From the NCBI GenBank assembly GCA_036365515.1, contig CM070877.1, forward strand, positions 59,135,975 to 59,199,974: DNA of 64,000 nucleotides, given 5' to 3'. Both the position numbers and the translations under genes were made by a program. The notes below the pieces were generated by a model. That model was not told the origin of the DNA, made no database searches, and was given only the letters and a program-made list of their open reading frames with translations. Shown one piece after another: positions 41,523-55,139 of the stretch (its first letter is position 1; every line of letters starts with the position of its first letter). The stretch comes from Torymus aiolomorphi. Its lineage: Eukaryota > Arthropoda > Insecta > Hymenoptera > Torymidae.

Positions 41523-43181
41523 TGTGACAGAGTCACATGTAACCGCTTACTCGGCGCTGGCAGAACGCGAACACTTGTTTCGTGAGCGCTGTCCTGTTGT
41601 TCTTGCCAGCGTCGAGGATAATCAGCAAGACATACACACAAAAACCCATTATCATTGTCGGGTCGAGAGAACACGTAGATAGCTAGGGTCGAGGAGGGGG
41701 ATCGTGCACACGGAAGAGTCGCGCAACCCGGAGCGCGGTCGCGAGAGCAATGCGGAGAGAGATAGAGAGCGGCGCGGAGAGAGAGACATAACATACGCGA
41801 GAGAGAGAACAGACGAACAGCCCACGGACGATAGTGTAGGCTACGCGCAACTATCGGCGCGCGCGCCGAGGAGAGAGGGTCGCGCTGATAGTGCTGTGAG
41901 TAGGAGGGAGAGAGTTGCAGTCAGCCAGCGCGTACAGTACCTATCTGAGTACGGGCCGCGACGTGGATGATAGAGTGGGAGGGAGAGAGAGAATAGCAGC
42001 CAACCAGCGTGTAGTGTATAGGCATAGCCGAAAGTGAGAGATATACGGGGGGAGCGAATAGTGGCAACCGAGCCGACGCGCGCCGCGCATAGTCATATAG
42101 GTTCCGCGTATGATCTCCCACGAACCTAGCATAACTCCAATTACATGCGAGTCATGTAATATGAACAAGATGGGTATCAGAGCGGGGGCCAGAGACAATC
42201 ATTTGCGGTGCTGCTCAAAGAGAGGGAACTCGAGGAAAGGATGAGCGTCGCGAAGCCGAAGACAATCGCTCTCTTGATCACCGACCAGCGAAGGAGTAGT
42301 TAGCTCTCTGCTGATTAATTCGACGAGTTAAAAGTACATAGTGTGAGTAAGTGTTGTCGGGAGATTGGATATAAAGGAAGTGGTTGCCAATCACGAAGGA
42401 GTTTAGGTGCGTAACTGTAGGTTGTTCCAGGTTGGAGCGGAGGAGTTGTACGAGTCAAGCTGCGGCGTGTTGAGAGTTTCGTTGTGGGTCGAGTGAGGAG
42501 TTGGGGTCGAGGTTTTTGGTCGTGCCGGTTGTTGCGTCGGGGGTCGAGCTGTGAATTACGGGGTCGAGTTCCAAGGTCACCAGGAAGCGCGGTCGTGAGT
42601 CGAGTTGTGAGTTGCAGGGTCAAGTTTCAGGTTACCAGGGAGCTGCTAGAGTGTGGCATTTTGCCCGCCCGTGATCCAAGATTGTTCAGGGTGCGAGCCG
42701 GGGGTAGGTCGCTCGGACACTCGGGACCAGGTTCTTATTTTGTTTTAACAGGTTCAGCAGTGGAGTTGGCGAGAGGAGACCAGCAAGAGCCACGCAGACC
42801 CAAAAGACGGTCTCACGACGCGTAATGGCGGGGGCCGCCATCTTGATTTGAAGTTTCAATAAACTCCATTTTACCTCCTACGTGTTTGTTATTATTAGCG
42901 AGTGTGCAATTCCCTATGTGCGTGTCTATTCTCTCCGCGACCCGAATAAGAAAAGTATTGTGTCCATCAGCGTTGGTATTGTTGTGTGTCGGAGTATATG
43001 GAATTCAACGTTGGTTGTTGCTGAGTCGTAGCTACTCTCTCAACGAAATACTAGTCGCAAGCCGTGGCGTGGCTCCGTAAATAGAGAAGTAACGGAAAAA
43101 ATAGTAACGAAATATTTGCTCGAGTCTTAGTTAATAAGTATTTAGACTCTATTAGTGGTTTTAGGCAAGTACTACGTTAAA
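41523..43181 (+). repeat. 5' LTR
   Basis: About 1,659 bp, starting TGTGACAGAG and ending near ACGTTAAA. It contains GA-rich segments and an AATAAA near 42858 that may serve as the polyadenylation signal. Sequence similarity to the 3' LTR is high but with indels, for example an extra block near 42130. Confidence 0.88.
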
Positions 43182-43183
43182 AA

Positions 43184-43200
43184 TGGCGCCCAACGTGGGG
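43184..43200 (+). promoter_or_regulatory. Primer-binding site
   Basis: TGGCGCCCAACGTGGGG begins three bases after the 5' LTR. Its TGGCGCC start is complementary to the 3' end of a tRNA and is typical of LTR retrotransposon minus-strand primer sites. Confidence 0.85.
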
Positions 43201-43729
43201 TCACGCTAACGACAGTAACAACGAGGGGGTTGGTCCGAGTTCGGGTCAAATCGAGATCGTGAGTGTCGCGTTGTTATCCCTAGTGAAGTGCTCAGAATTT
43301 CGAGGTGGACCGAGTAGAGTCATGCACTAACAGAGAAGTACTCGTGTGAAAAGAAGCAGTCAAGGTGATCTCAACTCTCACCAGAAAGTTGAGGAAGAGA
43401 GTACGTGGGTCAAGTCTCTTTTTACCGATCGGAAGGAATTCTCTTTGAATAATTATTTCAGCATTCCCTCTCGGATTCTCAGCTGAAAATTATTTGAGTA
43501 ATAGCGGGTCGAGGTGCTGTTTGTATACGAAGTAACCGTTGATAATCTCTCGACTAAACCAGATACAAAATCGCCAGCGAGAGAGTCGAGTGAACGGCTG
43601 GAGCTTTTTTTCAGGAAGATCGGAGAAGACTCAGACTGCTTTCTTTCTGGAATTTTGAGACCTGATAGTTTAGTGAGAAATAGTAGTCGTGGTGGGTCGA
43701 GAGTGTAGAGAGAAGGAACTATACCAACG

Positions 43730-44212
43730 ATGGCTCGAACCACTAATGTTTCGGTTGCAGGTGTCGATCTCGCGGACTTCTTACCACTCACTTCGGGGGA
43801 GGCATTTATCTCCATTTCGCGATCGGAGCCTATCGTGACCATGGCCTCATCACACCAGACGACGGTCCTCCGGTTTTCAGGAGGAAGTTGTCAGACTTCC
43901 ACCGTGCGTACCTGCGAATACCAGAGACCCCTGGGATCGACGAATGTCGGCACAATCCCTCGAGTATCTCTTCGAGAAAATGTTGAGTCAGTGATGGGGG
44001 GATGTGACAGAGTAGATTACGATAATCTGGGGGCACATTATGCATTGAGGCCGTTACGGTTGCAAGATCCACCTCGAGACAGGAAACGAAAATCCCACGT
44101 CGAGAACCAAGAGGAGGGGCGAAGTGAAGTAAACGATGAGTCCACCCGGCCTGAGGAGAGGTTTGTTCGAGTCAATGTGCGACGGTATACTTTTACTATA
44201 TATTTGAGTTAA
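43730..44212 (+). pseudogene. gag N-terminal part of the LTR element
   Basis: ATG at 43730 opens 160 codons. No family motif is clear in this region, but its position after the leader of an LTR element and the charged, basic C-terminal half (RDRKRKSHVENQEEGR) fit Gag. The reading loses sense near 44190 where foreign sequence begins; the capsid-like continuation appears only at 50050. Most of the capsid domain is missing. Confidence 0.55.
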
Positions 44213-44534
44213 TTAAACTCTATAGTTGCCCGGTATACTGCAAATAAATTTCACACTCTCGACTTACTCTCATTCACTTACCAAAAGGGAGTTCAGCCGT
44301 GTTGTTCTCGTTCGGGCGGTGAAGAACCTGAAAATTGTGGGTGAAGGGTGCGCAAAATAAAGCATGCAGAACTCCAATAAATTATACGATTTCTCTTTAT
44401 TTCCTATTCCTTACAGGCTAACTTACTGCATTCACTTTATTTCCCTCCCCTCTACGAATGCACGTTACTACGCCCTCCCTAGATATTTCCGAATCAAGCC
44501 CGCGATTTTCCCCACACACGGTCACCTTCTATCT

Positions 44535-45480
<946 letters not shown>

Positions 45481-45612
45481 TTCCTCGGGCGAAAGTACAC
45501 GCTTTCGCCGTTTGTTTACACTAGAAGAAGAAGCACTTTTGCCCACTGCGTGCGTCACTTGTTTCACGCGCGACCGAAAGCTCTGTGAACAATGTTTTGA
45601 ATAGCCTAACCC

Positions 45613-45735
45613 TATTAGTGGTTTTAAGCAAGCACTACGTTACAGTACTTACTTACACATAATTTGTTTAGCATACAATGACTCAAGGAAGTAAAAAATT
45701 TTTTCACTGGTATTTATTTGATTTCTTTTAAAAAA
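45613..45735 (+). repeat. Copy of the LTR end and its downstream flank
   Basis: CTATTAGTGGTTTTAAGCAA, ACTACGTTACAGTACTTACT and the following TTTTTCACTGGTATTTATTT match 53581-53700 across the LTR boundary. So either the LTR-flank junction was duplicated, or the retrotransposon's end belongs to a larger repeat. Confidence 0.8.
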
Positions 45736-46587
45736 TCATAAATATTATTATGTTATATACGATACAGCGGATTGTGACTTTGCCGCGCGGAAGTCGTTAA
45801 AATGTACGACTTCGGCACGGAACTGTCCCGCATCGGGAGCGTGGTGCTCTCAAGAAGGATGGTCTACTCTGAATTCATGTTTATTTATTTGGAAATATCC
45901 TCTCTCTCTCTCCGTATCTCTCTTTATTTCTCTCTCTATGTTAGCCTATGGGCGGAACATTGCGATATTCGTATTAGTATTTTTATAAGTATTTTATTTA
46001 CCACATGTTCTCTTATTTATTATTTTAAAGATTGTCATTTTAGTTTTCTTTTGCATTGTTATGTTTTTGATAAATCTTTTATATCTCTTATGTATTTTAC
46101 GACATAATGAACTAAATTGTTATTGTATTCTATTCTAATTGACTGAAATTTATAATTTTATACCTTTTAATATATTTTCTAATTTTTGCCGAAAAGGCAG
46201 AATAAAGATTTATCTATTTATCTATCTATCTATCCCTCTTTCTCTTGACTCACATGAGTATGTAACAATCTGCTTGTTCATGTATTTTCGATGCCCGCCC
46301 CAATCAGCAGCACTCGCTACGCTCGTGCTGCAAATGTTGTGCGGGCATCGAACACACATAAACGCGCGCATCGGGAAAAACCAATTGCGACAGGTAAAAT
46401 AAAATTGAAAAATATAACCTGCAAACTACAAGAACGACGTGAAGTTGCTAACGCTATCAAAGCATAGGGCGAAAGTAAAAACATGGCTGCGCAGAGTTGA
46501 TATCACCAGGAAAGACGATGATTTTCGACTTTTTTAGACTGATTAATTAACGTACTTTCGCCCGGGAATAGAGAAAAATACTATTTC

Positions 46588-46698
46588 TTACACGGAGGTT
46601 AAATGGAACTCCTGCATGCACGTGATATGACGGTCTCGGCTTCGCCTCGGTCGTCATATCACGTGCCTGCGAAAGTTCCATTTTCCCCCTTGTAAGAA
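46588..46698. repeat. Small GC-rich hairpin element
   Basis: CACGTGATATGACG and its complement CGTCATATCACGTG flank a short CG-rich loop, with outer arms CTTACAC/AGG and complement. ACTATTTCT occurs at both sides (46579, 46703), possibly a 9- to 10-bp target duplication, though not exactly adjacent on the right. Confidence 0.65.
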
Positions 46699-46705
46699 AG
46701 TCTAC

Positions 46706-47512
46706 TATTTCTATGCAGACGACTTGCAAATTTACCTACACACTACCAAGGACGAAATCTTGGAAGGCATTGCTCGACTATCCAATGCGGCGCAAATGGT
46801 GGCTGGATGGGCGGAGAACTCTGCTCTGAAACTCAATTCTGGCAAAACAAAAGCGATCCTATTTGGCTCCAGAGTTGGAGTTAATTATACGAATTCGTTG
46901 GATTTGACAAGCATTGATTTGCGATCCGGGAAACTCAGCCCATTTAGTAGTGAAGTTGCAGTCTCGGTGTTACACTGGATAGCAAATTAACATGGAAACC
47001 TCACATTGAACAAATTGCAAAGAAGGTTAATAAAGCCCTTTATAGTTTGAGGTTTATTAGGGCATGTACCACTGAGACCCTCCGCAAAAGATTAGTTGAG
47101 TGCCTTGTTCAACCGCACCTTGATTACTGTACAGTAGTCTATTTAGACGCATCAGACGAGCAGCGCGAGAAAGTGCAACGATTAAGCAATTCTTGTGTGA
47201 GATATGTCACCAGAGCTAAGACGGATGAGCACATCACCCCCTATAGGAAACGCCTGTGCTGGCTTCGTATGGACTTACGTAGACTCTACTTTGCAGCACT
47301 ACTATTATACAAACTATTAAGGATATGTAAGCCATCATATTTAGCTGCTTTTTTCACGAGACATAAGCCTAGGCTGACCAGCAGGGGAGTGCAGCCGGAA
47401 CTTCAGTTTCCGGCCTTAAACTACAAAACGGGTGATAAGGCGTTTTTGGCCCAAGGTGTTAGGCTCTAGAACTCCCTCCCTCCATACGTTACCTACCCTC
47501 ATTTTCATCGTT
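46706..47512 (+). pseudogene. Non-LTR RT, second part
   Basis: Resumes exactly at the catalytic box: FYADDLQIYLHTTKDE, then LKLNSGKTKAILFGS. After a frameshift near 46985 it continues with KLTWKPHIEQIAKKVNKALY, LVQPHLDYCTVVY and LDASDEQREKVQRLSNSCVR, the typical post-RT thumb region of Jockey/CR1-type elements. An in-frame TAG at 47467 precedes NSLPPYV. The YADD box is intact but the gene is broken. Confidence 0.9.
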
Positions 47513-47975
47513 CAGGAGCGCGGTGCGTCAACATTTTATTGATCTCGATCCTTAGCCTCTCTTGGTGGGAAAGGACCTTTCTAGAAACTACTAGAAATAA
47601 GAAACCGTTTAATGTTAACCTGATTTATGACTCTGCCAAGTCGCATTATACTGTGATACAAATCTAGAATATATAATAAACTGTGATACTATAACATTGA
47701 CAAAACTATTAGTTGAACTATAAAAGAAGTTTATTTATGTATTTATGACTTATTATATTTTATATTTTTATTTGCGACTTATTATAGTTTATATTTTTGT
47801 ATATCTCTATCTTGATTTTATTGTGTTTTTTAAAAATTGTTTTTAAATTGACTCTCTATTATATGATTTAGTATTATATACGTATTTTATTTTTTAATTA
47901 TATGTATCAAGTTTTGCCTTAAAGACGAAAAAAGAGATCTATATATCTCTCTCTCGCACTATCTCTCTCGCTCTC

Positions 47976-48125
<150 letters not shown>

Positions 48126-49020
48126 GCACTATATCTCTCTTTCTCTCTCTCTCTTACTCACTCTCGCTCTTACGCGCGCGAACTTCCGCAACGCACGACG
48201 AAGTACGCTCGCAACACCAACGCAATCCTCTCACTTTCTCTCTTTATGCGCGCGAATTTCTGAAAAGCGCGGCGAAGTTACGCTCGCGAAAGAAAATCCT
48301 CTCTCCCTCGCTCTCTATTTGTGCGCGCGCTTCTCAGAACCGCCCGCCGACAGCAACTCGCACTAAAACCTCACGCTCCTTTCCTCTTCACGTACGTGGC
48401 GTTCCGCGGCGTCGCGCGCCGATAAAATCTTCACGATTGAAAACTCCGCTCGCACTATCTCTCGCTCTCTCTTTCTCTCCCTCGTTATGCGCGCGAGGTC
48501 CTCTGAGACGCACGCCGACTCGAAACAGTGGGCGAATCGAGGCCCCTTGCACACTCACTCTCTCTCTTTATCCTACTTTGCGCGATTCGTGGAAGATCGA
48601 CCCGGACAAGGTCCGCGGCAGAACACCTCTCGTACTCTCTCTCCCTCTCTCTCGCCCTCTTTATTGGGTTTGGTGCGACTCATGAAAGGGAGAACTGCAC
48701 AATGCCCGTGGCCCACTACCTCTCGCACTCGCTCTCTTTGGCTCTCTTTATCTTCTCGGCGCGATTCTCCGAATCCCAGGACGCACGATGTTCACGGCGA
48801 AAACCCCTCTCTCACTCACTCACTCTAGTCGCACGTGCCCAGGGCACGGAAACGCAGTCCGCACGGTGTTCACGATCAACCCCGCTAGCACACACTCACT
48901 CTCTTTATTTGCGCGCGCTCACACGTTTCCCGGAAATGCACTGGCCGCACTCTGGCCGCACTGGCGGATAACCCTCGCGCGCGCGCTCCCCTCACGAATA
49001 CGCGGTTAGCGAAAACGGGC
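48126..49020. repeat. Degenerate minisatellite of about 70-105 bp units
   Basis: The pattern CTCGCACT-(CT-rich)-TTTATG(C)CGCGCG followed by a GC-rich stretch with CGAA/ACGCACG repeats roughly nine times with strong divergence. CT-rich and GC-rich halves alternate. It yields long Ser/Leu/His reading frames (for example 48528-48971) that I do not treat as genes. From 49,020 to 49,960 the DNA stays CT-rich without clear units or genes. Confidence 0.6.
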
Positions 49021-49962
49021 GACACTTACTAATGCCGATATACGCGCACACGCTCTCACCTTGATTAACGTTGTCGTCGACGCACCAACGAGGATGTCTC
49101 CGGCGCGTTCTTCTCTCCTTCCCTCCTTCCTTCCTTCTCCTCTCTCTCTCTCACCGACTCCTTGGCGAAGGCGGGCTGCGTCACAGCCCCTGCGGGAGGT
49201 AGATCGCCGACAGACTCTTCTCCTTCGACCCCCCTCGCCCATTGTTTTCCGCTCTATGTCAATCTTCCCTTTCTTCCACACACACTCGTTCACCCCTTTC
49301 ACTGCACCCTTTCTACTCTCTTCCTGACTATTCTCTCCCTTTACTTCTACCTCAAGTTCTCTCAATCTTCGCACTTATCGAATTGCAAAACATCGCTTGC
49401 ACACGTGCACACTTCGCTCTCTGCACCGGCAGACTGATGAAACTCTCTCTCTCTCTCTACACACACCGCTCACACGTCTACGCCAATCCCTCACACCCTC
49501 TCTCTCGCACTTTCTCAACCTCTTCTCGCACCATGTCTTACAAGATATGCAACGAATCTCTCGCACTCGCTCTCGTTCCTTGCGTACCGATCTGCTTGGC
49601 TCGCACACGGAGACTCCATGCACTTGCTCTTGCTCGCGCGCGAATCCCTGCTCGAACCTGGCGACACACATACACTGCTGCCACGGATCTCTCGAACCTC
49701 GCCCGCGCGGTGGCGCCCTCCCGGCTGTGCAGCTCTCTACCGTGTCGCCGCTGGGCTCAAACGCGACGGCCGTTACCGTATCTATTCCGACGCGCTCCTC
49801 TCTCTCTCTCTCTCTCTCGCTCGCTTTAACATACCTGCGTACGACGCTATTCTCATTTACCGGCCGCTGCTGACATCACTCCAATACTCTTACATGAAAG
49901 AAGGGGTTACAGCTTAATATGTAGTAAGGGTACTTACTGGCAAGTTGATCTCGGTGGCTGTC

Positions 49963-49964
<2 letters not shown>

Positions 49965-50023
<59 letters not shown>
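49965..50023. repeat. (CT)n microsatellite at the resumption of gag
   Basis: CT run directly before the point where Gag-like coding restarts. Confidence 0.97.
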
Positions 50024-50027
<4 letters not shown>

Positions 50028-50049
50028 CACACTCATTTACAACATCACA

Positions 50050-50736
50050 AATGCTAGAATTGAGTCTCCTTGTACAGCAGCCCATCCGCAGAAGCAGCTT
50101 AACCTCGCTTTCTCCCACTTGCGTCCAGAATATCAGGACTATTTGTGGAATAAAACCGATAGCTTCGAGGCGATTGAGCAATATGGGCGAGATTTCGAGA
50201 GGAAAGAGGTGATCAAAGAGCGATACAGGTCACCACTACGTCGCGAGAACTCGAAAACTCCAGGCACTATGTACGACGGTCCTCACCGAGCGTTGCACCA
50301 AGTCGCTGCCGTCGTAGAGCCGACGAAAGACGACGAAAAGAATAGAGCTAAACAACGGCGGGTGAAGAAGGAGTCGGAGAAGGAACGACTAGAGAAGTGT
50401 GAAGGGGAAATCGCAACCGTAGCGATCTGCCATTCCTCTGCGCCGTCTTCCGAGGTGTCGGCTGAAGTCACGAATCCAACGGGCGAAACGACCCTCGACA
50501 GGACGTGTTTTGTCTGCCAACTGGTAGGAGATCAAGCAGCGTAGCGCCTTAGACGGATGTGCTACTCCTGCAAACAGACAGGGCATTTGTTTCGAGAATG
50601 CCCACGGAGAGTCGTAGTTGCAGGCATAGTGTGCCAAGGATGCGGCACCGCCGGTTATGCACTGAGAGAATGCCCTCAAGCTAAATGTCGCCACTTTGTC
50701 GCGATCTTGGGAAACGGAAGTGCCGGGACGCAGTAG
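50050..50736 (+). pseudogene. gag C-terminal part with zinc knuckles
   Basis: LNLAFSHLRPEYQDYLW and SFEAIEQYGRDFERK resemble the end of the capsid domain. After a basic linker and a TAG near 50542, the same frame gives CYSCKQTGHLFREC, a full CCHC knuckle, then CQGCGTAGYALREC, where the histidine is replaced by tyrosine. These knuckles bind genomic RNA in LTR elements. The start is lost to the repeats upstream. Confidence 0.8.
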
Positions 50737-50854
50737 AGCCCCCTGCGTTCTGCGCAGCTCTTCAAGGAACTCAGGAATCTGATGGAGGAAGTTGTATGGT
50801 AGTGCATGGAGTCGATCCCGGGTCGAGGGAGAACAGGGACCGATTCAGCGTACT

Positions 50855-51210
50855 ATTATGTAAAGAGAGTAAGGGAGAGCCTAGCCTGGTGGCTCAGAGG
50901 AAGAGAAAGAACGAGGCTGGTGAAGGAATGAAGGAGTTTTGTGCGATGACTCCGAGAGAGAGTATGTTGAAGCCTTGTGTGACGGCTTCGAGAGAAAGAG
51001 AATATTGAAGTCTTGCGTAACGGCTTCGAGAGAGAGAGTGTTGAAGTCTTGTTTGACGGCTTCAAGAGAGAGGGTGCAGGAGTCTTGTGTAACGGCTTAG
51101 AGAGGAAACTAGTCTTGTGTGATGGCTCAGAGAGAAAGCGAGTCTGGTGTTACGGCTCAGAAGAGAGACGAACCTAGTGTGACGGCTCAGAGGAAGAGGA
51201 AGTTGGAATT
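50855..51210 (+). repeat. Short tandem repeat between gag and protease
   Basis: The motif GAGAGAG...TTGAAGTCTTG.GT.ACGGCTT recurs about every 45 bp (50945-51100), then a shortened form every 33 bp (51100-51200). Its sequence is GA-rich. Such repeats in the gag-pol spacer may be coding expansions or leader repeats; the frame here is not open. Confidence 0.7.
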
Positions 51211-51470
51211 GTGTGGAACCACTACGGAGAGAGGAGAAGCAAAGCCTGGTAGAGCAACTTCTCAGGAGAAAAAGCTTATACGGGACAGTTAGCTACCTTC
51301 AAGTAGTAAGAATGAGAGCGACATTGACAGTAAGGCCGAAAAAGAACTAGGAGAGAGCCAAGTATTGGCGATGTATTTGGAGAAGTGGAGTTCTGAATCG
51401 GAAGGAGAAACGGGTTACCCCTTCCAACCAAAATCAACAACACCGTCGGCAGGGGAGTGTTGGGGTCGAG

Positions 51471-52000
51471 TAAAAGTATTGAGGATTTAGGTGGGGAAGA
51501 GAAAACTATTCAGGAGACTAGTGGGAAGTTAGAAGAGTCATGGGGATAGAAGAGGCCGGTGAAGAGGTCGACAGGAACTTTATCCGAGTAGTGATAGGGG
51601 GCGAGTCCTGCTTAGCATTGTTAGACCTCACTGCCCCAATCTCGCTCGTGGGTCCGCGAATCCTAAACCAAAATCGAGAAAGACTTCGGAAGGTTCAGAG
51701 TCATATTACAAAGGGGTCGGGAAGTACAATGGAAACCCAGGAAATCCTACAGACCTTCACTGAAGTCGATGGTCATGTCGGTCAGTTAGATCTTCGAGCC
51801 ACTGAGGATTTGCGACATGATTTGGTGATGGGGTTGGATTTCGGGGTCCAGAGAGACATGGAGATCCGTTTTCGAGCGAGACAGTGGAGGTGCGGAGAAC
51901 AACAGCCGTGGCATCCCTTTGTAACAACTCAAGAGGACTCGCGGAGTAAAAGTAAAGCCGTTAATTATGGGATAGTTAACGCCTTAGTGGGGGGGGGGGG
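51471..52000 (+). pseudogene. Retropepsin-like protease of the LTR element, degraded
   Basis: From the ATG at 51540: FIRVVIGGESCLALLDLTAP and ISLVGPRIL mark the active-site region of a retropepsin, and LVMGLDFGVQRD the later conserved hydrophobic-glycine segment. The usual D-T/S-G triplet reads D-L-T, so the catalytic motif is altered. The frame runs into the 3' LTR with no polymerase sequence in between, so pol was deleted or never present. Confidence 0.75.
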
Positions 52001-52003
52001 TAT
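51987..52003 (+). promoter_or_regulatory. Poly-G polypurine tract
   Basis: AGTGGGGGGGGGGGGTAT directly precedes the 3' LTR start. A purine run at this point is the expected primer for plus-strand synthesis. Confidence 0.65.
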
Positions 52004-53613
52004 TGTGACAGAGTCACATGTAACTGCTTACTCGGCGCTTGCAGAACGCGAACACTTGTTTCGTGAACGCTATCCTGTTGTTATTGCCAGCGTCGAGGAT
52101 AATCAGCAAGACATACACACAAACACACACTATCATTGTCGGGTCGAGAGAACGCGCAGAGAGCGAGGGTCGAGAAGGGGAATCGTGCACACGAGAGAGT
52201 GCGCAACCTGGAGCGCGGTCGCGAGAGCAATGCGGAGAGAGAGAGAGCGGCGCAGAGAGAGAGGCATAACATACGCGAGAGAGAGAACAGACGAGCAGCC
52301 GACGGACGATAGTGTAGGCTACGCGCAACTATCGGCGCGCGCGCCGAGGAGAGAGAGGAGAGTGCTGATAGTGCTGTGAGTAGGAGGAAGAGTCGCAGCC
52401 GGCCAGCGCGTACTGTACCTATACGAGTACGGGCCGCGGCGTGAATGATAGAGTGGGAGGGAGAGAGAGAATAGCAGTCGGCCAGCGTGTAGTGTATAGG
52501 CATAGACGAAAGTGAGAGATACACGGGGAGAGCAAATAGTGGCAACCGGGCAGACGCGCGCCGCGCATAGTCATATAGGTTCCGCGTATGATCTCCATCA
52601 TGTAACATGGACAAGATGGGTATCAGAGCGGGGGCCAGAGCCAATGATTTGCGGTGCTGCTCAAAGGGGGGAACTTGAGGAAAGCGTGAGCGTCGCGAAG
52701 CCGAAGACAATCGCTCTCTTGATCACCGACCAGCGAAGAAGTAGTTAGCTCTCTCTTAATTAATTCGACGAGTTAAAAGTACATATGTGTAAGTGTTGCC
52801 GGGAGATTGGATATAAAGGAAGTGGTTGCCGATCACGAAGGAGTTTAGGTGCCTCAGTGTAGGTTGTTCCAGGTTGGAGCGGAGGAGTTGTACGAGTCAA
52901 GCTATGGCGTGTTGAGAGTTTCGTCGTAGGTCGAGTGAGGTGTTGGGGTCGAGGTTTTGGGTCGTGCCGGTTGTTGCGTCAGGGGTCGAGCTGTGAATTA
53001 CGGGGTCCAGTTCCAAGGTCACCAGGAAGTGCGGTCGTGAGTCGAGTTGTGAGTTGCAGGGTCAAGTTTCAGGTTACCAGGGAGCTGCTAGAATGTGGCA
53101 TTTTCCCCGCCCGTGATCCAGGATTTTTCAGAGTGCAAGCCGGGGGCAGTTCGCTCGGACACTCGGGACCAGGATCTTATTTTGTTTTAACAGGTTCAGC
53201 AGTGGAGTTGGCGAGAGGAGACCAGCGAGAGCCACACAGACCCAGAGACGGTCTCACGACGCGTAATGGCGGATGCCGCCATCTTGATTTGAAGTTCCAA
53301 TAATCTTACCTCCTACGTGTTTGTTATTATTAGCGAGTGTGCAATTCCCTGTGTGGGTGTCTATTCTCTCCGCGACCCGAATAAGAAAAGTATTGTGTCC
53401 ATAAGCGTTGGTATTGTGTGTCGGAGTATATGGAATTCAACGTTGGTTGTTGCTGAGCCGTGGCTACTTCCTCATCGAGATACTAGTCGCAAGCCGTGGC
53501 GTGGCTTCGTAAATAGAGAAGTAACGGAGAAAATAGTAGCGAAATATTTGCTCGAGTCTTAGTTAATAATTATTTAGACTCTATTAGTGGTTTTAAGCAA
53601 GTACTACGTTACA
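52004..53613 (+). repeat. 3' LTR
   Basis: About 1,610 bp, from TGTGACAGAG to ACGTTACA, colinear with the 5' LTR but with small indels and base changes. The divergence implies an old insertion. Frames across its GA-rich part are not genes. Confidence 0.88.
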
Positions 53614-53976
53614 GTACTTACTTACATATAATTTGTTCAGCATAGAATGACTCAAAGAAGTAAAAAACTTTTTCACTGGTATTTATTTGATTTCTTTTAC
53701 AAAATCATAAATATTATTATTTTATTCTATATTCTATACTTTCGTAGAAAGTTTTATCATAACAATATTATTATTTGTACAGTCATGAAAAGAATTATTA
53801 CCATTTGCAGAGAGTGCTTATTGAATAGATGAGATTCGAAGAAATAAAAGGACTAGACAAAAATTTTGTTGTTAAAACGTACCTAAAAAATTATTTTTTT
53901 TAAAAACGTGTTGATTGTATTAAAAAAATATTTAAGCTCTCATTAAAGTTTTTGGTACAAAGTTTGACGGATATTG

Positions 53977-54055
53977 AGAGAAAGGGAGAGGAAGAGAGAG
54001 AGAGAGGGGGAGAAAGAGGGCGAGAGGGCGAGGGAAGAGAGGGAGGGAGAGTAAA
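53977..54055. repeat. GA-rich low-complexity tract
   Basis: Imperfect GAGA/GGGA sequence just before the cardiolipin synthase pseudogene. The flanking 53,614-53,976 is A/T-rich; its first 90 bp match 45653-45735. Confidence 0.85.
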
Positions 54056-54155
54056 AAAAAGAAAATGCCATCAAGATTCTTTCAAAGTGTAAATAGGGAA
54101 TCTGACATACAGCAAGAAACAAGAACTTAAAAAACAGCATTGGGCAGAAAAAAGA

Positions 54156-54665
54156 GATCAAAAGTCATTTTATTACTTAAGGATTTTCAACAAACAAGAC
54201 AGAAAGTAGAAGAAATTATTATAGAAAGAGAAAACATCTCGACTACATCAAACTTTTGATGCTTTGGATGTATTTTATCAACCTCATGTTTGGGATATGT
54301 TAAGTGTCATTAAGTGTCACAAGATTACCAAGTAAATAGTAAATTTTAGTTTCAACAAAAATTGAATTTTCCATTTATTATGCAATAATGCAGTTTTTAA
54401 TATTACTCTGTAGATAGTTTTATGGCCTTCTGGCTTTACTAGTTTTTCTGATTTAGCTGATGGATGGATAGCATGCACATAGATTCAAGCTTCCAAATTT
54501 GGAAGCTTCTTAGATCCTGTAGCGGATAAGTTATTATTCGGCACAATTTTCTAGACCTCAACATGGGTTGGTTTGATTCCCATCCTACTTATGTGCCTTG
54601 TCGTAGCAAGAAATGATGCTTTAGTGGCTGCTATCCTATATAGAAAAAAATTTACAGAGGACTCC
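54156..54665 (+). pseudogene. Cardiolipin synthase pseudogene (CDP-alcohol phosphatidyltransferase)
   Basis: Plus-strand translation, with frame changes, gives QKVEEIIIERENIST near 54200, then from 54423 GFTSFSDLADGWIAC, a TAG, FGSFLDPVADKLL, another TAG, and WVGLIPILLMCLVVARN. This follows the conserved DGx2ARx8Gx3Dx3D motif of CDP-alcohol phosphatidyltransferases and the surrounding residues of animal mitochondrial cardiolipin synthase. The arginine of AR is cysteine, and two stops lie inside the domain. No introns are apparent, suggesting a processed (retrocopied) pseudogene. The functional gene condenses phosphatidylglycerol with CDP-diacylglycerol in mitochondria. Confidence 0.75.
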
Positions 54666-55139
54666 TTTGAAACATTTTAGCATCGCCTACTATGAGCAGA
54701 TATAAAATTGTATTATGCTGAGCACTTCCATTCGTGGATATGATTTTCACAATAATACATAATTTTGGCTTTTCCCAGTATTCCAATGTGATATTTTACA
54801 TAAATAACTTTTGATTGATCCAAATGTTTACAACAGTTTAAGAGACAGCAATCAAAGACTTGCAAGGGTACTAGATTCAGTCACACTACTGCATCACAAT
54901 CCGCTAGCAAATTAAAATATTGATTGCAGATTCGAAAACTAGCCATTACAGTAATTTATATTAAGGCTTTATGTACTGTAATATTTACAAAACAGATGGC
55001 TCCTCTGAAACATTTAACGTCCCTCACCATAGGCTAATCATTAATTATATTATTCTTAACATTGGGTGTATGACTTAATTTTTACAGATTTCTCAGCAAA
55101 TTTATTTCATATAAAAAAATAGAGAACAACGAACTTAAT

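Noticed and set aside
48437..49873. Several Ser/Leu/His-rich frames of 70-195 codons
   Set aside because: They follow CT-rich low-complexity DNA on one strand, have no domain features and overlap in several frames.
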